From NCBI GenBank assembly GCA_964017155.1, contig OZ024861.1:22533713-22597712 (forward strand): a stretch of DNA of 64,000 nt, written 5' to 3'. A program made the position numbers and the translations under genes. Under the pieces are notes generated by a model that ran no database searches, had not been told where the DNA came from, and saw nothing but the letters and a program-made list of their open reading frames with translations. The stretch comes from Oasisia sp. SBJ-2009. Its lineage: Eukaryota; Annelida; Polychaeta; Sabellida; Siboglinidae. Below are positions 31,853-43,800 of this stretch, piece after piece; the stretch's first letter is position 1, and every line of letters begins with the position of its first letter.

Positions 31853-32524
31853 ACAGTACAGTGCACCATTCCAACACTGCTGTATTCAGCAGAAGCATAC
31901 ACTCTCTATCGTTGCCATTTTAGAAAACTTTCCAAAGTTCATCTCCGACATCTACGACAAATCCTGCGGATCTCATGGAAAGACCACATTCCAAATGTCG
32001 AAATCTTGTGACGGGCTAATATATTTTTATGTCCAGCATAGAAGCAACTCTAACGGCTTCCCAACTCCGTTGGACTGGACACATCATCCGTATGAATGAC
32101 AGCAGATTACCAAAGGCTGTATTCTATGGAGAATTAGCCAAAGGGAAACGTCTTCGTGGTGGACAACGGCTACGATACAAAGATGTAGTCAAATGACACC
32201 TACAGGCTACACACATCACCTTAGACCACTGGGAGACTCTTGCACAAGATCGACAACAATGAAGACAGGCCATTCACAAAGGAAAAAGTCATATTGAAGA
32301 AAATATATCACAAAAATACCAACATGATCACAATCTCCGTCATGGCTTTCCTGATGTTTCTGCCCCTATCATCTTCTGTGTCAACTGCGGGAGAGGCTTT
32401 AAATCACAAATTGGACTATTCTCTCACCAACGAGCAAAACACGTCACGGACGAAACCCTACACTGATGTCATCATCGGACACGGTGGACAGCAAAGAGGT
32501 AGAAGATGCACCATTATTACTTGA
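31853..32524 (+). pseudogene. C-terminal LINE fragment with terminal zinc finger
   Basis: The plus strand codes, with interruptions, [69 protein letters not shown] and RAKH. The RWTGH-MxxxRLPK block also occurs in the element at 60613-62347, so the two are related. The C-terminal CxxC...HxxxxH finger is typical of some LINE polyproteins. Stops and frame changes near 32010-32050 show it is dead. Upstream reverse transcriptase sequence is absent. Confidence 0.8.
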
Positions 32525-32882
32525 CATTCGACATAGGATGCCCAAAGAGCAAGCATGTTCATTATATTTATCGTCACTTTAACACGATAACAAATTCAAA
32601 GGATACATGTAGCTGCAGACGTGTACTATGACCCTGAACACCGACCGACATGTAGTGTGCATCTATAATTCATAGAGGCAGTCATACTTCCTCAATTAAC
32701 TAAGTAATTCACTCACACCAATTCACACGCCACTTTGCAACCACACTTGATGAGTACTCTACAACCAAGGGCAGCAGCTGGCGGAGTAGTAGGAGAAAGT
32801 CCCCAACGCGCACCCCCTCCCCAAAATATCTTATTCGTACCTTACCGATTGAGCCAGCACAATGCAGACGTTACTTGTCACA

Positions 32883-35210
32883 TTCGATAGATAAGATAAG
32901 ATAAATTTACTATGTGGCAACTTTACAGTTGGATTGTACACGTATATTCATACTAAAATCAATAATTCCATACAATATCATATTAATGTACAATGTTAGC
33001 ATATCTTGTTAAAAATTAACATCATCATTGGAAACCTACGTAATAAATTTAAAACATATACATTAAAATACACTTTCATAAACATTGTTATAAAATAAAA
33101 ATAAATAAAAAGTTAAATCAAATTAAACTGTCTGTTAAAATACATGTACATTACTAGTCAATCTGAAATTGCTCTAAACACAACGAATTAAGGAATTTTT
33201 GTAGCGATTAGTTTTTGTCCTCGGGATATGTAACTTGTTACACAACCTCAAGGCATAATGACACACATCGACCCTTTGGTTCTAACGCATTCTGTTTGTG
33301 ATCACTACTCTTCATTTTAGCGACATACGCTCTACACAATTCATGGCGTCTGCAGTGCAACGTCGGGAGGTTTACCATCTGCAGGATATTTTCGTACTGA
33401 TAACCTGGACATATAGTTTTGAGACACGTTTTTTGAATTATTTTTATGTTGTCCGATAAATAGTTAGGTAAGTTCATATGCCATACAGGGCATGCATATT
33501 CGACTACAGGTCTAATTACAGATACATAAATTCGAATCAAATCGTTTTGGTTGACACAAGCACGTTTCAATTGATAAATCATGTACACTCTCTTTCTTGC
33601 CTTTAAAATTATTTCATCTACATGTGCATTCCAAGTTAAGTCAGATGAAATAGTTACCCTGAGAACCTTTGCTTGAGACACTCTTTCAATATAATTTCCA
33701 TTCATATACATATATGGCAGAGAATCTACAAATGTTCTGTCTCTTCTGAAACATATAACCATTTAACCATTTCTTTGGTCTTACTCGTATTGATACGCAT
33801 GACATTATTACAAGACCATTACTCAACAACGTCAGCAGAATCCTGGATAACAGATACCATGTCTTGGTTGCATATTTCCAATATAGTGCTGTCGGCAACA
33901 TATTTATAAACAGGACAAGGCGTTTGCAAATCATTTATATTGACTAAAAAGTGTTTTGGCCCTGATAAAGTCCCCTGGGGAACGCCCCCATTGGGATAAC
34001 CTGGCTTTGACACAGCGTCGCCGACTTTTACTCTCTGTTCGCGATCTAGTAAGAACGCTGCCATCCATCGAATCAGATGTGCAGGTACTTCCATTCCAAC
34101 CATTTTGTTTAACAGTATATCGTGGTTAATCAGATCAAATGCTTTGCTATAATCAAGAAAAAGCACTCTTACAAAATTGCCCGTTACATCGGTGCTTTCA
34201 TACCATTTGTGGAGCATTTCAACAAGAGTATCCGCGGTACAAGTCCCTGCCATTCCTCCATGCTGATTGTCATCAATTTGTGGTTTAGCATAGACATCGA
34301 CCCATTTTAGCACTAATGATTCAAACACCTTAGCTATAATTGGCGTAAATGATATAGGTCTTATGTCATTTTCAATAGTAACTGGAGGATGTTTCTTTGA
34401 CAAAGGAATGACAGTTGCCGTCTTCCATAGTGTTGGCAGTACACCTTCCCTAAGAGGACTATTAAATATAGCAGTTACCGGTGCCGCAAGAAGGCGTGAA
34501 CACTCTTTCAACGCCCATGAGGTATTCTGTCCTGACCCGTAGCTTTGTTCACTTTGATGTTATCAAGTGCCAACTTAGTGTCACTCACGTTAATGGGCAA
34601 TTTAGCTGGCAGTGGTTCTTTAATGTCAAAGATGGAGTGTGTCGCTCGTAGTCTTGGCACGTCTTCACTGATCGACACGAAGTATGCATTCATACGGTTA
34701 ACTAGAGTGTCCATATCTCCACCAATAAATGCATTTGTCAAACCCAGTATCTCATTTTGACCGCCAGGTGAGTTACCCAAGAGTGTTTTCATATGTTTCC
34801 ACCAATCCCGTGATGATGTTGCTTCTATTGATGCAATTTTGGATTGATAGAACTGGCGTCGTAATTCACTTGATTACGGAGTCTTTTTGCCCGTTCCACG
34901 TCTCCCATCATGCGTGCACGTTGCCTCTGCCTAATCAGGTGGCGAAAGCCATCGGTGACCCATGGTTTATCTGTGCTGCGACGTGTTACAGTCTTGAACG
35001 GACAACATAATATTATATATAATAAATGGTCGACAGTTTCTTGGAAAACGTAAACTGTTCCTCGCACGTAGGCAGTGGGTACAAATACTCCCATCTGATC
35101 AGTGCCAGGGTCGAAGTAAACAATGCTCTTTCAGTTTTACCCATGCGCCTGGTAACAATTTCTGGACCATTCCGACCAAAATAGCGGCGCTGACAAAAAT
35201 AGTACATTCG
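32883..35210 (-). pseudogene. Non-LTR retrotransposon, 5'-truncated and multiply broken
   Basis: Minus-strand pieces in order are: 35094-34825 (linker, STDKPWVTDGFRHLIRQRQ), 34792-34508 (MNAYFVSISEDVP, VNKATGQDRIPHG), 34511-33819 (reverse transcriptase: RPISFTPIIAKVFESLVLKW, FLDYSKAFDLINH, GGVPQGTLSGP) and 33762-33238 (C-terminal: YACPVWHMNLP). The catalytic YxDD is YVADS, so the first aspartate is lost. The 3' end is an (ATCTT)n-like tail at about 32883-32905. At least three frame breaks exist and no endonuclease domain is seen. The clade is uncertain (CR1/Jockey-like). Confidence 0.85.
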
Positions 35211-35298
35211 CGATCGCCTTGAGAAAACACGACGTTCGGTGAGTTTTATGACGTTTTTCCATATTTTTTATATTTAGCGGACGGCTTGTCGGTGCGCC

Positions 35299-35330
35299 AA
35301 ATAATAATGGCTAAATAAATAAACTTATAT
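35299..35330. mobile_element. Left part of an older repeat tail split by the Gypsy element
   Basis: AATAATAATGG...AACTTATAT before the Gypsy element and AGCGCCAAATCT...CAGAGCGCTT...ACATG after it (40070-40110) together resemble the LINE tail at 9421-9495 (AATAATAATAATAAG, TTTATAAAGCGCC, CGGAGGCGCTGTACATG). Confidence 0.6.
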
Positions 35331-35555
35331 TGTGATGGTATGCCAATGTAAATGCATAGAACGACATATGCAGTCCAAGAGATCAGTCTTGGAAGATGAC
35401 GAGACTCGAGGTCGATCAGTGTTATCACTCTCTCTGCTTGTAATTGTAATAAAGTGATTTGTTCAGTACTCCTGGTGTCGAATCAGATATGTATGAATGC
35501 GAGATGAGTCGGACAATCCGACTACACAGATGTCAGGCCAAGACGACACGTTTCA
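35331..35555 (+). repeat. 5' LTR of the Gypsy element
   Basis: It begins TGTGATGGTATGCC and ends GACACGTTTCA. An AATAAA lies in GTAATAAAGTGATT. It differs from the 3' LTR at five of 225 positions with no indel. Confidence 0.95.
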
Positions 35556-35573
35556 TGGTGGCAGCTACGGTTG
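35556..35573 (+). promoter_or_regulatory. Candidate primer-binding site
   Basis: TGGTGGCAGCTACGGTTG follows the 5' LTR directly. It starts with TGG, as expected for the complement of a tRNA 3' end. I cannot assign the tRNA. Confidence 0.5.
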
Positions 35574-35695
35574 AATCCGGCGCTTTCGACATTCGTAAAT
35601 AGGTCAACACGCACGCGGCACCGTCGAGTCGACGCTGGCCAGCTCCGATTTGTTCTCACTGAGTAAGTGATAGACATTGCCATTAATAGGCAGCC

Positions 35696-36667
35696 ATGTG
35701 TGATCTGTCAGGTATAGAGCCGCCTCGCATGAACTGGTTAGCCACTGATCTACCTACGGAGTTTCGTTCATTCCGTCAATACTGTGAACTAATTTTCAGT
35801 GGGCCATTTGCTGAATAAGGGCAAAGTGAACGAGTGACCTACATCCTGCTATGGGTAGGACAGGAGGGTCTGCGAATGTACAACACTTGGGACCTCAGTG
35901 AAACTGAGAAGAAAGACGTTGAGGTCATTTGGGCTAAATTCCAGGCTCTGATAGAACCCAAGTCTAATTACAGGCTGAGCCGTTTTCATCTGCAAAAATT
36001 CAGGCAGTTGAGCTCTGAGACAGTTGACGAATTCATGACACGCTGCAAGACGCAGGCGCGTAAATGTAAGTTCCGTGATACTACAGAAACCGAGGAGAGG
36101 TTGATCGAACAGTTAGTAGTGGGTGTCCGGCACGGGAAAGTGCAAGAAAAGCTACTGTGCCGTGATGAGACACTAAAACTTGACGCGGCGATGGACGTTG
36201 CTAGAACGCATGAAGCAACACTGGCCAACATGCAGCAGTTCTCAGGAGACGCTAGCAGCATCAGTCACGTCAGCCGGTCGCGGAGAACACATGAGCCAAG
36301 CGGACGTCGAGAGGAGGCACAAAATGTGGACGTCATCATCATGCGCCCACAGATCGATGTCCAGCAGAGGGCAGTAAGTGTAACGCATGTGGGAAACTCA
36401 ATCACTGGCAGCGAGTATGTCGGCAGGCTACACGTTGGACGTCTGGCGCCGGAGGAAGACCACACTCTTCTGGGCGACCAAGATCCCGAGCTAGGTCAAG
36501 ACGAAGGACCAACCGTGATGAGCGCCAACGAGGTGGTGTCCACTCCATCAGTCAAGACGCCAGATTCGATCAGCTCAGCGACAACTTCGAGCCGTTTGCT
36601 TCTAATACCGTCAACATCAACGCCGTCGAGAGGGACGAAGTATATGCGACTCTCAGGATCACGCTGA
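35696..36667 (+). pseudogene. Gypsy gag with premature stop
   Basis: The ATG at 35696 opens a frame (MCDLSGIEPPRMNWLATDLP) that meets TAA at 35816 and then continues in frame to 36667. The middle part (FRQLSSETVDEFMTRC, LIEQLVVGVRHGKVQEKLL) is the retrotransposon gag-like domain with the usual helical spacing. Past about 36330 this frame no longer looks like protein; the cysteine-rich zinc knuckles lie in the neighbouring pol frame. Confidence 0.85.
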
Positions 36668-39600
36668 AAGACAGGCCTGACACCCCAGCGACACTTCGTG
36701 TCAAGGTCGACACAGGTGCGCAGGGCAACGCAATGCCGCTGAGGATGTTCCAGCGCATGTACCCGTCAAACATCGACACAGAAGGAATACCTGTGCGAGG
36801 CAGCCTTGAGCATCGAGACACGATCCTAACTGCCTACAACGGACAATTGATCCGGCAGTACGGTACTACGCGACTGAAGTGTGTGCATGAGACAACCACA
36901 CACGAAGCAGAGTTCTTTGTTGCTGACACGCCAGGTCCAGTGATCTTGGGACTACCTTCCTGCCGCAAGCTCAACTTGGTGACCTTGAACTGTGCAGTCA
37001 GCGAACATCCACCGCCGTTGAACTCGAAGGAAGATCTCCAGCGGCTGTATCCAGATTGTTTTAAGGGCATCGGCAAGTTCCGCGAAACGTTCCACATCAC
37101 ATTAGACCCTGCTGTGACCCCTGTCGTACATGCGCCCAGACGATGTCCGATCCACATCAAAGACGACGTGAGGAATGAGATCAACCAGATGGTAGAACTC
37201 GGGGTGATCGAGAAGGTCGAGGAGCCTACAGATTGGGTATCTAGCATCGTATACAGCAGGAAGTCGAACGGAAAGTTGCGCATCTGCTTGGATCCCAAAG
37301 ACTTGAACACAGCTATCAAGCGTCCGCACTACCCAACACCGACCTTGGAGGAAATTACCCACAAGCTTGCTGGGTCAATGATCTTCTCCAAGCTAGACGC
37401 ACGTCACGGATACTGGTCCGTGCAGTTAGACGACGAGTCTAAGCGTCTGACCACGTTCAACAGTCCCTTCGGCCGGTATTGTTTCAGAAGACTACCGTTT
37501 GGCCTGAACCTCAGCCAAGACGTGTTCCAGGAGAGGATGGACTGCATCCTTGAGAAGTGCCCCGGAACGATAAGTATTGCTGATGACGTGGGTGTGTTCG
37601 GGAAGACAGAAGCCGAACACGACAAACATCTGCACAACCTGATGAGTGTAGCACTGCAGCATGGGCTGGTGTTCAACATTGATAAATGCGACATCAAACA
37701 GGCGAACATGAAGTTCTTCGGGTTGGAATTCAGCGCAGACGGCGTACGTTCAGACCCAGGCAGAGCCGCGGACATCCAGCGAATGAAAGAACCGCAAAAC
37801 GTCGCACAACTTCAGGAATTTCTGGGCATAGCCACGTACATGTCGCCATTCATTCCAAACCTGTCGCAGCAAACCGCAACCCTGCGTGATCTAGTGAAGA
37901 AGGACGCCGAGTTCATCTGGGCGGAATCTCATAACGCAGCGTTTGAAGCGACGAAGTCTCTCATCTGTCGTGAAGTGACCCTTGCGTAGGCTGAGAGTGT
38001 CATCCAGGTCGACGCCTCCAGCCGAGGACTCGGCGCCGTTCTCATTCAACACGGGAAGCCCATCGCGTTTGCCAGCAAGTCACTTAGTGATTGCGAACAG
38101 CGATACGCCAACATTGAACGTGAGATGCTCGCAGTCGTCTTCGGCTGCGAGAGGTTCCACATGTATGTCTACGGAGAATCGTTCGTTCTCGAGTCGGACC
38201 ACAAACCTCTCGAGATGATCAACTTGAAGAACCTTGCAGCAGCACCGCAGAGATTACAGAGAATGTTTCTGCGAGTACAACCGTATGACTTTGTGTTACG
38301 CTACAAGCCAGGAAAGCAAATGATGCTGGCCGACGCCATGTCAAGACAACCGAGTAGCGAGTCGACGCAGATCGACCTTGACATACAAGTGTCATTCGTA
38401 CAGTTTTCAACGCAGAAACTACAGTCGATCAGAGAGGCGACACAGGCCGACGATGAACTGTGTGCGTTGAGAGCCGTCATCGTGGATGGATGGCCAGATA
38501 GCCAAAGCCACCTAGCTGCACCGTTGCGACCCTACTGGTCATGCCGAGACGAGTTGGCAGTTGAGGACGGTCTTATCATGAAGGGCGACCGTCTGGTGAT
38601 TCCCCTAAGTCTACAGGCGGAAGTGTTGAGCAAACTGCACGAGGCTCACCAGGGCATAGGAAGACCCGGCTGCGAGCGAGGTCCTGTGTCTACTGGAAGT
38701 CGATCAACAAGGACATCGACGACATCGTGAGGAAGTGCGACGCGTGTCAACGGTTACAGAAACGTCAGGCGCACGAGCCGCTGATGCAGCATGAGTTACC
38801 GACACGTCCGTGGCAGATCGTCGGCACAGACCTGTTTGCCATACGAGAGGACACGTATCTTCTCATCTGTGACTACTACTCGAAATTCCCTTTTGTCTAC
38901 CGCATCGAGGGGAAGGTGACGAGTGACCGCATAATATCGAAGATGAGTGAGGTGTTTGCGGAGAATGGATCGCCAAGCAAGGTTGTGAGCGACAACGGTG
39001 GACACTATAGCAGTCAGGCTTTTCGAAACTTCGCCGCCGAGTGGTGCTTCGACCACGTAACGTCCAGCCCACACTTCCCACAATCGAATGGATTCATCGA
39101 ACGTCAAGTTCAGACGGTGAAGTATACCCTGAAGAAGGCAGCGATGTCGAGATCCAACCCGCAGAAAGCACTGCTCGCGTTGAGATCCACACCAATCGAC
39201 AGCCACTTACCGTCACCGGCAGAGATGCTAAATGCCCGCAAGTACAAGTCGAACGTCCCCGTGATCATCACAAATGAACACTGGTCGAAGGACGAAATCA
39301 GACGTCGTCTCGCCGAGAGGCAAGAAATCCAAGTCTCAACCATGATAAGCGAGCTATGCAACCACGTGCACCGCTAATACCCGGACAGGACGTTCGTGTG
39401 AGAGACACTCAGACAGACACCTGGCAGCCTGCCAAGGTGATATCAACTGATGTACAGCCGCGGTCGTACAACGTCCTGACTCCGACAGGAAATGTCCTTA
39501 GGCGTAACCGTCGTCACCTCCGTGAGACGACTGAACGACATACGTTCCAACAAGACAATGATGACGATACAGACGACTTGACGCGAAGAGACGACATGCA

Positions 39601-39727
39601 AGTCGTACCACCTCCGTGTAACTCCGTGTTACCCCAGAAGAAGTCAGTCCGTTTGAAGCTTCCACAACCGGAACAATACACTAGCTCCGGAAGACGAGTG
39701 AAACGCCCACAACGATTGAACCTGTAA
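36295..39727 (+). pseudogene. Gypsy pol: zinc knuckles, protease, RT, RNase H, integrase
   Basis: The frame opens at 36295. A CxxCxxxxHxxxxC knuckle (CNACGKLNHWQRVC) lies near 36379. The aspartic protease motif VDTGAQ is at 36706. The reverse transcriptase spans about 37150-37700 with FSKLDARHGYWSVQL, RLPFGL and the catalytic IADD at 37576-37587. RNase H follows a TAG at 37987 (QVDASSRGLGAVL, ESDHKPLE). The integrase has CDAC of its zinc domain, then GTDLFAI, VSDNGGHYSS and NGFIERQVQ, supplying the D, D and E catalytic residues. A C-terminal basic tail ends at 39727. Frame changes near 38,660 and 39,335 break it. Confidence 0.92.
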
Positions 39728-39831
39728 TTGTGTTCTAGTTTACACGAACATTATGGCTAATAGTTAGAATAATGATTTGATTTCTCTTACATACGGACAT
39801 TAGTAAGTTAGTTATTTTGTCTTTATGTTTT

Positions 39832-39844
39832 GAAGAAAGAGGGA
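39832..39844 (+). promoter_or_regulatory. Polypurine tract of the Gypsy element
   Basis: GAAGAAAGAGGGA lies immediately before the 3' LTR, the expected plus-strand priming site. Confidence 0.85.
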
Positions 39845-40069
39845 TGTGATGGTATGCCAATGTAAATGCATAGAACGACACATGCAGTCCAAGAGATCAG
39901 TCTTAGAAGATGACGAGACTCGAGGTCGATCAGTGTTATCCCTCTCTCTGCTTGTAATTGTAATAAAGTGATTTGTTCAGTACTCCTGGTGTCGAATCAG
40001 ATATGTATGAATGCGAGATGAGTCGGACAACCCGACTACACATATGTCAGGCCAAGACGACACGTTTCA
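39845..40069 (+). repeat. 3' LTR of the Gypsy element
   Basis: Same length and ends as the 5' LTR, with five substitutions (about 2.2%). Confidence 0.95.
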
Positions 40070-40144
40070 ATATAGCGCCAAATCTAGTTAAAAACTATTC
40101 AGAGCGCTTAACATGTACATGTCCTTAAACATAATTACTTAAAC

Positions 40145-40800
40145 GTGTAACATTGTCATCAATGGTGAACCTGTAGAACAGGTCGATTCATTCCAGTACC
40201 TTGGTGTTGTGTTAGATAAGAAATTGTCCTTTACAGGGACTTACAGCCGTGCAAAAGAAATCTCAACAGCGAATGCACGTTCTTCGAAAGTTGCGAGCTT
40301 TCAACGTTGACCTAAAACTTCTTCTACGTCTCTACCGTAGCATCATTGAGCCGCTCATAATGTATTGCAGTATTTGTTACTATCCTGCTCTTTCCGCGAG
40401 TAACCGTACCAGGCTTCTAAAAATCTCACACGCTGCTGCCAAGATAATTGATCTTCCTACACCAATGTTGTCCCAAATGACTGACCATGCAATCTTGAAG
40501 AAAGCTCGTGCTGTCGCTGCTGAGCTGATCACCCGCTCTTTACATATTTTCTTATTCTTCCGTCTCGAAGGAGATAAATTGCATAACATCTAAAACGGCT
40601 CGCTACAGCAGGAGTTTTGTGCTTGTAGCAATTACAATGTTAAATACGTGACATTGATGCCAACGTGTTTGCCTTTTGTGTGGTTACATTTTGCATTTCA
40701 TCTGTATTTTGTGACAATCTTTTCTTTACACATTTTAGAGGCGATCAGGAGTTGTACGTTGCATATCCTTTTTAAGGACATTAAAGTGAATTAAATTGAA
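40145..40800 (+). pseudogene. C-terminal LINE fragment
   Basis: INGEPVEQVDSFQYLGVVLD, then in a second frame MHVLRKLRAFNVDLKLLLRL, IIEPLIMYCSICYYPALS and KISHAAAKIID, are the segment downstream of the reverse transcriptase in many LINEs. The frame changes near 40,245. The end is probably the AATTAAATTGAATAGAATT tail near 40,790. It lies just right of the Gypsy element. Confidence 0.75.
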
Positions 40801-43800
40801 TAGAATTAAACTAAAATTTACTTTACATTATTCTACATTGCATCTAGACAGACTAATAAAAACCTGATAAATAAATACAACATAGAAGGCTAGACTACAT
40901 TAATACATTTTCAGTTTCGTATGTTAAGCCAGTTTACATACAGTTTTCTTGCAGATTCAAATATGATGCTATGATTGATTGTCATTTCACAAAATTGAAA
41001 ATGTGCAACCATTGTTTATTTAAGATGGGACGTGATCAACAACAGCGAAGATATCGAAAGGCAGATTTACAGGAGACTCTCTTTGCTCGTCAACATGGCG
41101 AATCATTGAACGGCTATACGGAATCCCTACGCGAACTATTTAAAGACACTATAAAGGCCTGATAATGTTTGTGTAATTTAACAAATAATTCCCTGAAAAG
41201 TAGTAGTCATAATCGTAATAATTATTACCATTGCAATAAAATGGGTTGCAACTCGGTCAATTTGTTATGCGTTCGAATACTATTACAAGTAATTTATTTG
41301 AAACAAAACACGCCATAAGCTTAATTCCAATTGCCATGGCAACTACCACCGTAATACTGTATTGTTTCAAACTTTATTACAAAAAGGCTTATGTGAAGTT
41401 ATCCCTACATATTCGGCTCTGTCGTACAGGTTCGAACGCCAGGTCGCAAATTGAAGATATTATCGCCAACCATGCATTGGATATGCAGCAACGTATTTCT
41501 ACGGGTTAACAACTACCAAACTGTGATAAATGGCCCTCTGACTAAACAAAAAAGATGGCTGGTCGACACTGGCTAGCTCGAAACCTGCCCAGAAACGGAA
41601 TACCCTCTATTAGGGAACCGGAAGTGACGAGTATAAATTGGGCAGTGAGATTCAATAAGGCACAAGTCGATAATTTATTTGCAATATGGAGGTCGCTTCT
41701 TGAGAACATTGGTGACATAATCTGAAACATGGACGAGAGCAGCTTGACGGTTGTGCACAAACATGGGAGAAGCGTCGCGGAAATTATCATATACAGGTCT
41801 GAAAAATGACAAGTGTCGAAAATTGGAAAAACGGTCACTATAATATACACCATGAATGCACATGGACGTTATCTCACACCGTTTATGATTTATCCGTGCT
41901 TGCACGTGTGCGTCTATGTGTGTGTAAGAGTGCATGTGTATGTGCGCGTGTGTGCGTTTATGTGTATGTGAATGTGTTACGTGCGTAGGTGTGTGTGCAC
42001 GCGCCTAATGTATTAATCATGCAAGAGTAAGTATGTGTAAGTATGTGTAAGTCTGCCAGTCCCTTGAGCAAAACCACAGACACATATTATGGCAGATTAA
42101 CTCATTACCGGCCCATGGTCCGGCCACTCTGGGGAAATATGTGTCGGACTATCGATTTATAATAATACGGAGAAACGGGCGCACTGTACACACGCGATAC
42201 TAGACCCGTGATATCCAGCGTCCGGTACCTTCGTCATCATTCTTCCGCCTAACTGGAACTAGAGCTAGCATATCTTTATTAACAAATTTCTGTTGGGATA
42301 CCTTCACTAAAGCTACCACAAAAGCCGCTGACGCGAGAGCCACCCTCTCATCTGTAGTTCTAACTAAACATGTCTACAATTCCCGAGGTGGTGGTATATA
42401 AATCAAATTTGAAGTTAATGGCGTATAAATGTGTAAATATAGAAAGATAGTGCGTGGTGGTAGGTTAAATGCATATGTAACAGTTTGTTTCTGAGCAAAA
42501 CTCTTTGTAAAGAGCTGTTGAATATTGCATGGTCCATAAACATACAGGCAATGTGTAAATTCTATCCAAAATGCAACTTGGCATTTGTCTACGTAATGTT
42601 GGTTGGTAGTCTACAGTATACACACACCTGTATACCCAGTGTGTCGTGGCGTGAATTGTCCTGAGAGTGTAGTGGTGACTGCAGTGCCCCACCCACGGTA
42701 TATCGGTACTTCCGGTTCTCTTGGAGTGTGATTAAAAAACCGAGTAGCTAAATCGCATCCATTCATGTCCACCTGTTGTTGCCGGATGTTGGTGTTCGGA
42801 AGTTGCGGTCGTCTGTGACCGAGCAGTGACGTCACCAGTCCATCCCACGCCAGCCACTGCAGTTGTTCTCGGTTGTCTTCGCAGTGTTTGTGACGGGTAC
42901 ACGTTAATCTCTCACCACCATGACTATTTTACGACTTCATTATTTGTCAACTATACTTGGGCAGTGAGTCATATGACGTATAGACCCACGTACTCTCTGA
43001 TCTCTTCAGGTCGTGGTCGTGGTCGTGACGACATGGCTGATGAATCACTACTGATCAATATCGTTACGTCGTTACAGCAATCTTGCACGCGCGATTTATT
43101 TCAGCGTCACGTAAATAGCAGCATTCAGTGATGGCTCGTAGGTGATTAATAACGTTCGATGTTTTTATACTAAGAAAGGTAACTGTTGTCACTGCTAACA
43201 TATCTGTTTACAATAGGAACAATTGTTTTCTTCTAATATTAGTATTAACGTTCTGTTCAGGACGCTGTGTTAGTCATGCATGCGACATTGATTTCTAAAT
43301 AGGCCCAATGTATAAATTCACTTTGATTTTCCCTGAGTCCTCTTCATTTGTTTAGATAATCGATTATAATATTGGGATGAATAATATTTATGAGTATTGA
43401 GTATAAATAACACTACACAAGATGCGGTATAATCGTGACATGTCAACCCTCAGTATGTTCACATGTGTACAATTAGCTGGTAAAACATGGGAGTTTTATG
43501 AAATGTTCATCCAACTTATGTCTGTAATTACTAAACGACTGATTATAAGACACATTTTTTCAATTATATATGTTTTTCATAGGATGGTTTGAAAATAAAA
43601 TTTGTCGTTAACATTTTATTTTGTTTTATACAACTTCGGACGATACATGTTCATACATAGGCCCTATGACAAAATAAGAGCGCCCGACATAGTCTCACGG
43701 CTTAAACTGATGTTCTGGCGGTGCGCGTATCAAGCCCCAGCGGGGATACGATATTTTGCTGCAGCGAATGGATTAAACTGGATCTTATGTCGATCCTATG

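Larger units (their letters stand above)
35331..40069 (+). mobile_element. Ty3/Gypsy LTR retrotransposon, 4.74 kb, degraded
   Basis: Two 225-bp LTRs flank gag and pol in the order protease, reverse transcriptase, RNase H, integrase, which defines Ty3/Gypsy. The flanking 4-mers are ATAT on both sides (35327-35330 and 40070-40073), a plausible target duplication. No env reading frame is seen. Coding disruptions are: an in-frame TAA at 35816, a frame change between 36295 and about 36330, a TAG at 37987, and frame changes near 38,660 and 39,335. The gag/pol frame change may be natural (-1 shift); the others make this copy non-autonomous. Confidence 0.93.

Noticed and set aside
41425..41450. tRNA B-box-like GGTTCGAACGCC
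   Set aside because: No A box or cloverleaf can be formed upstream at the right distance.
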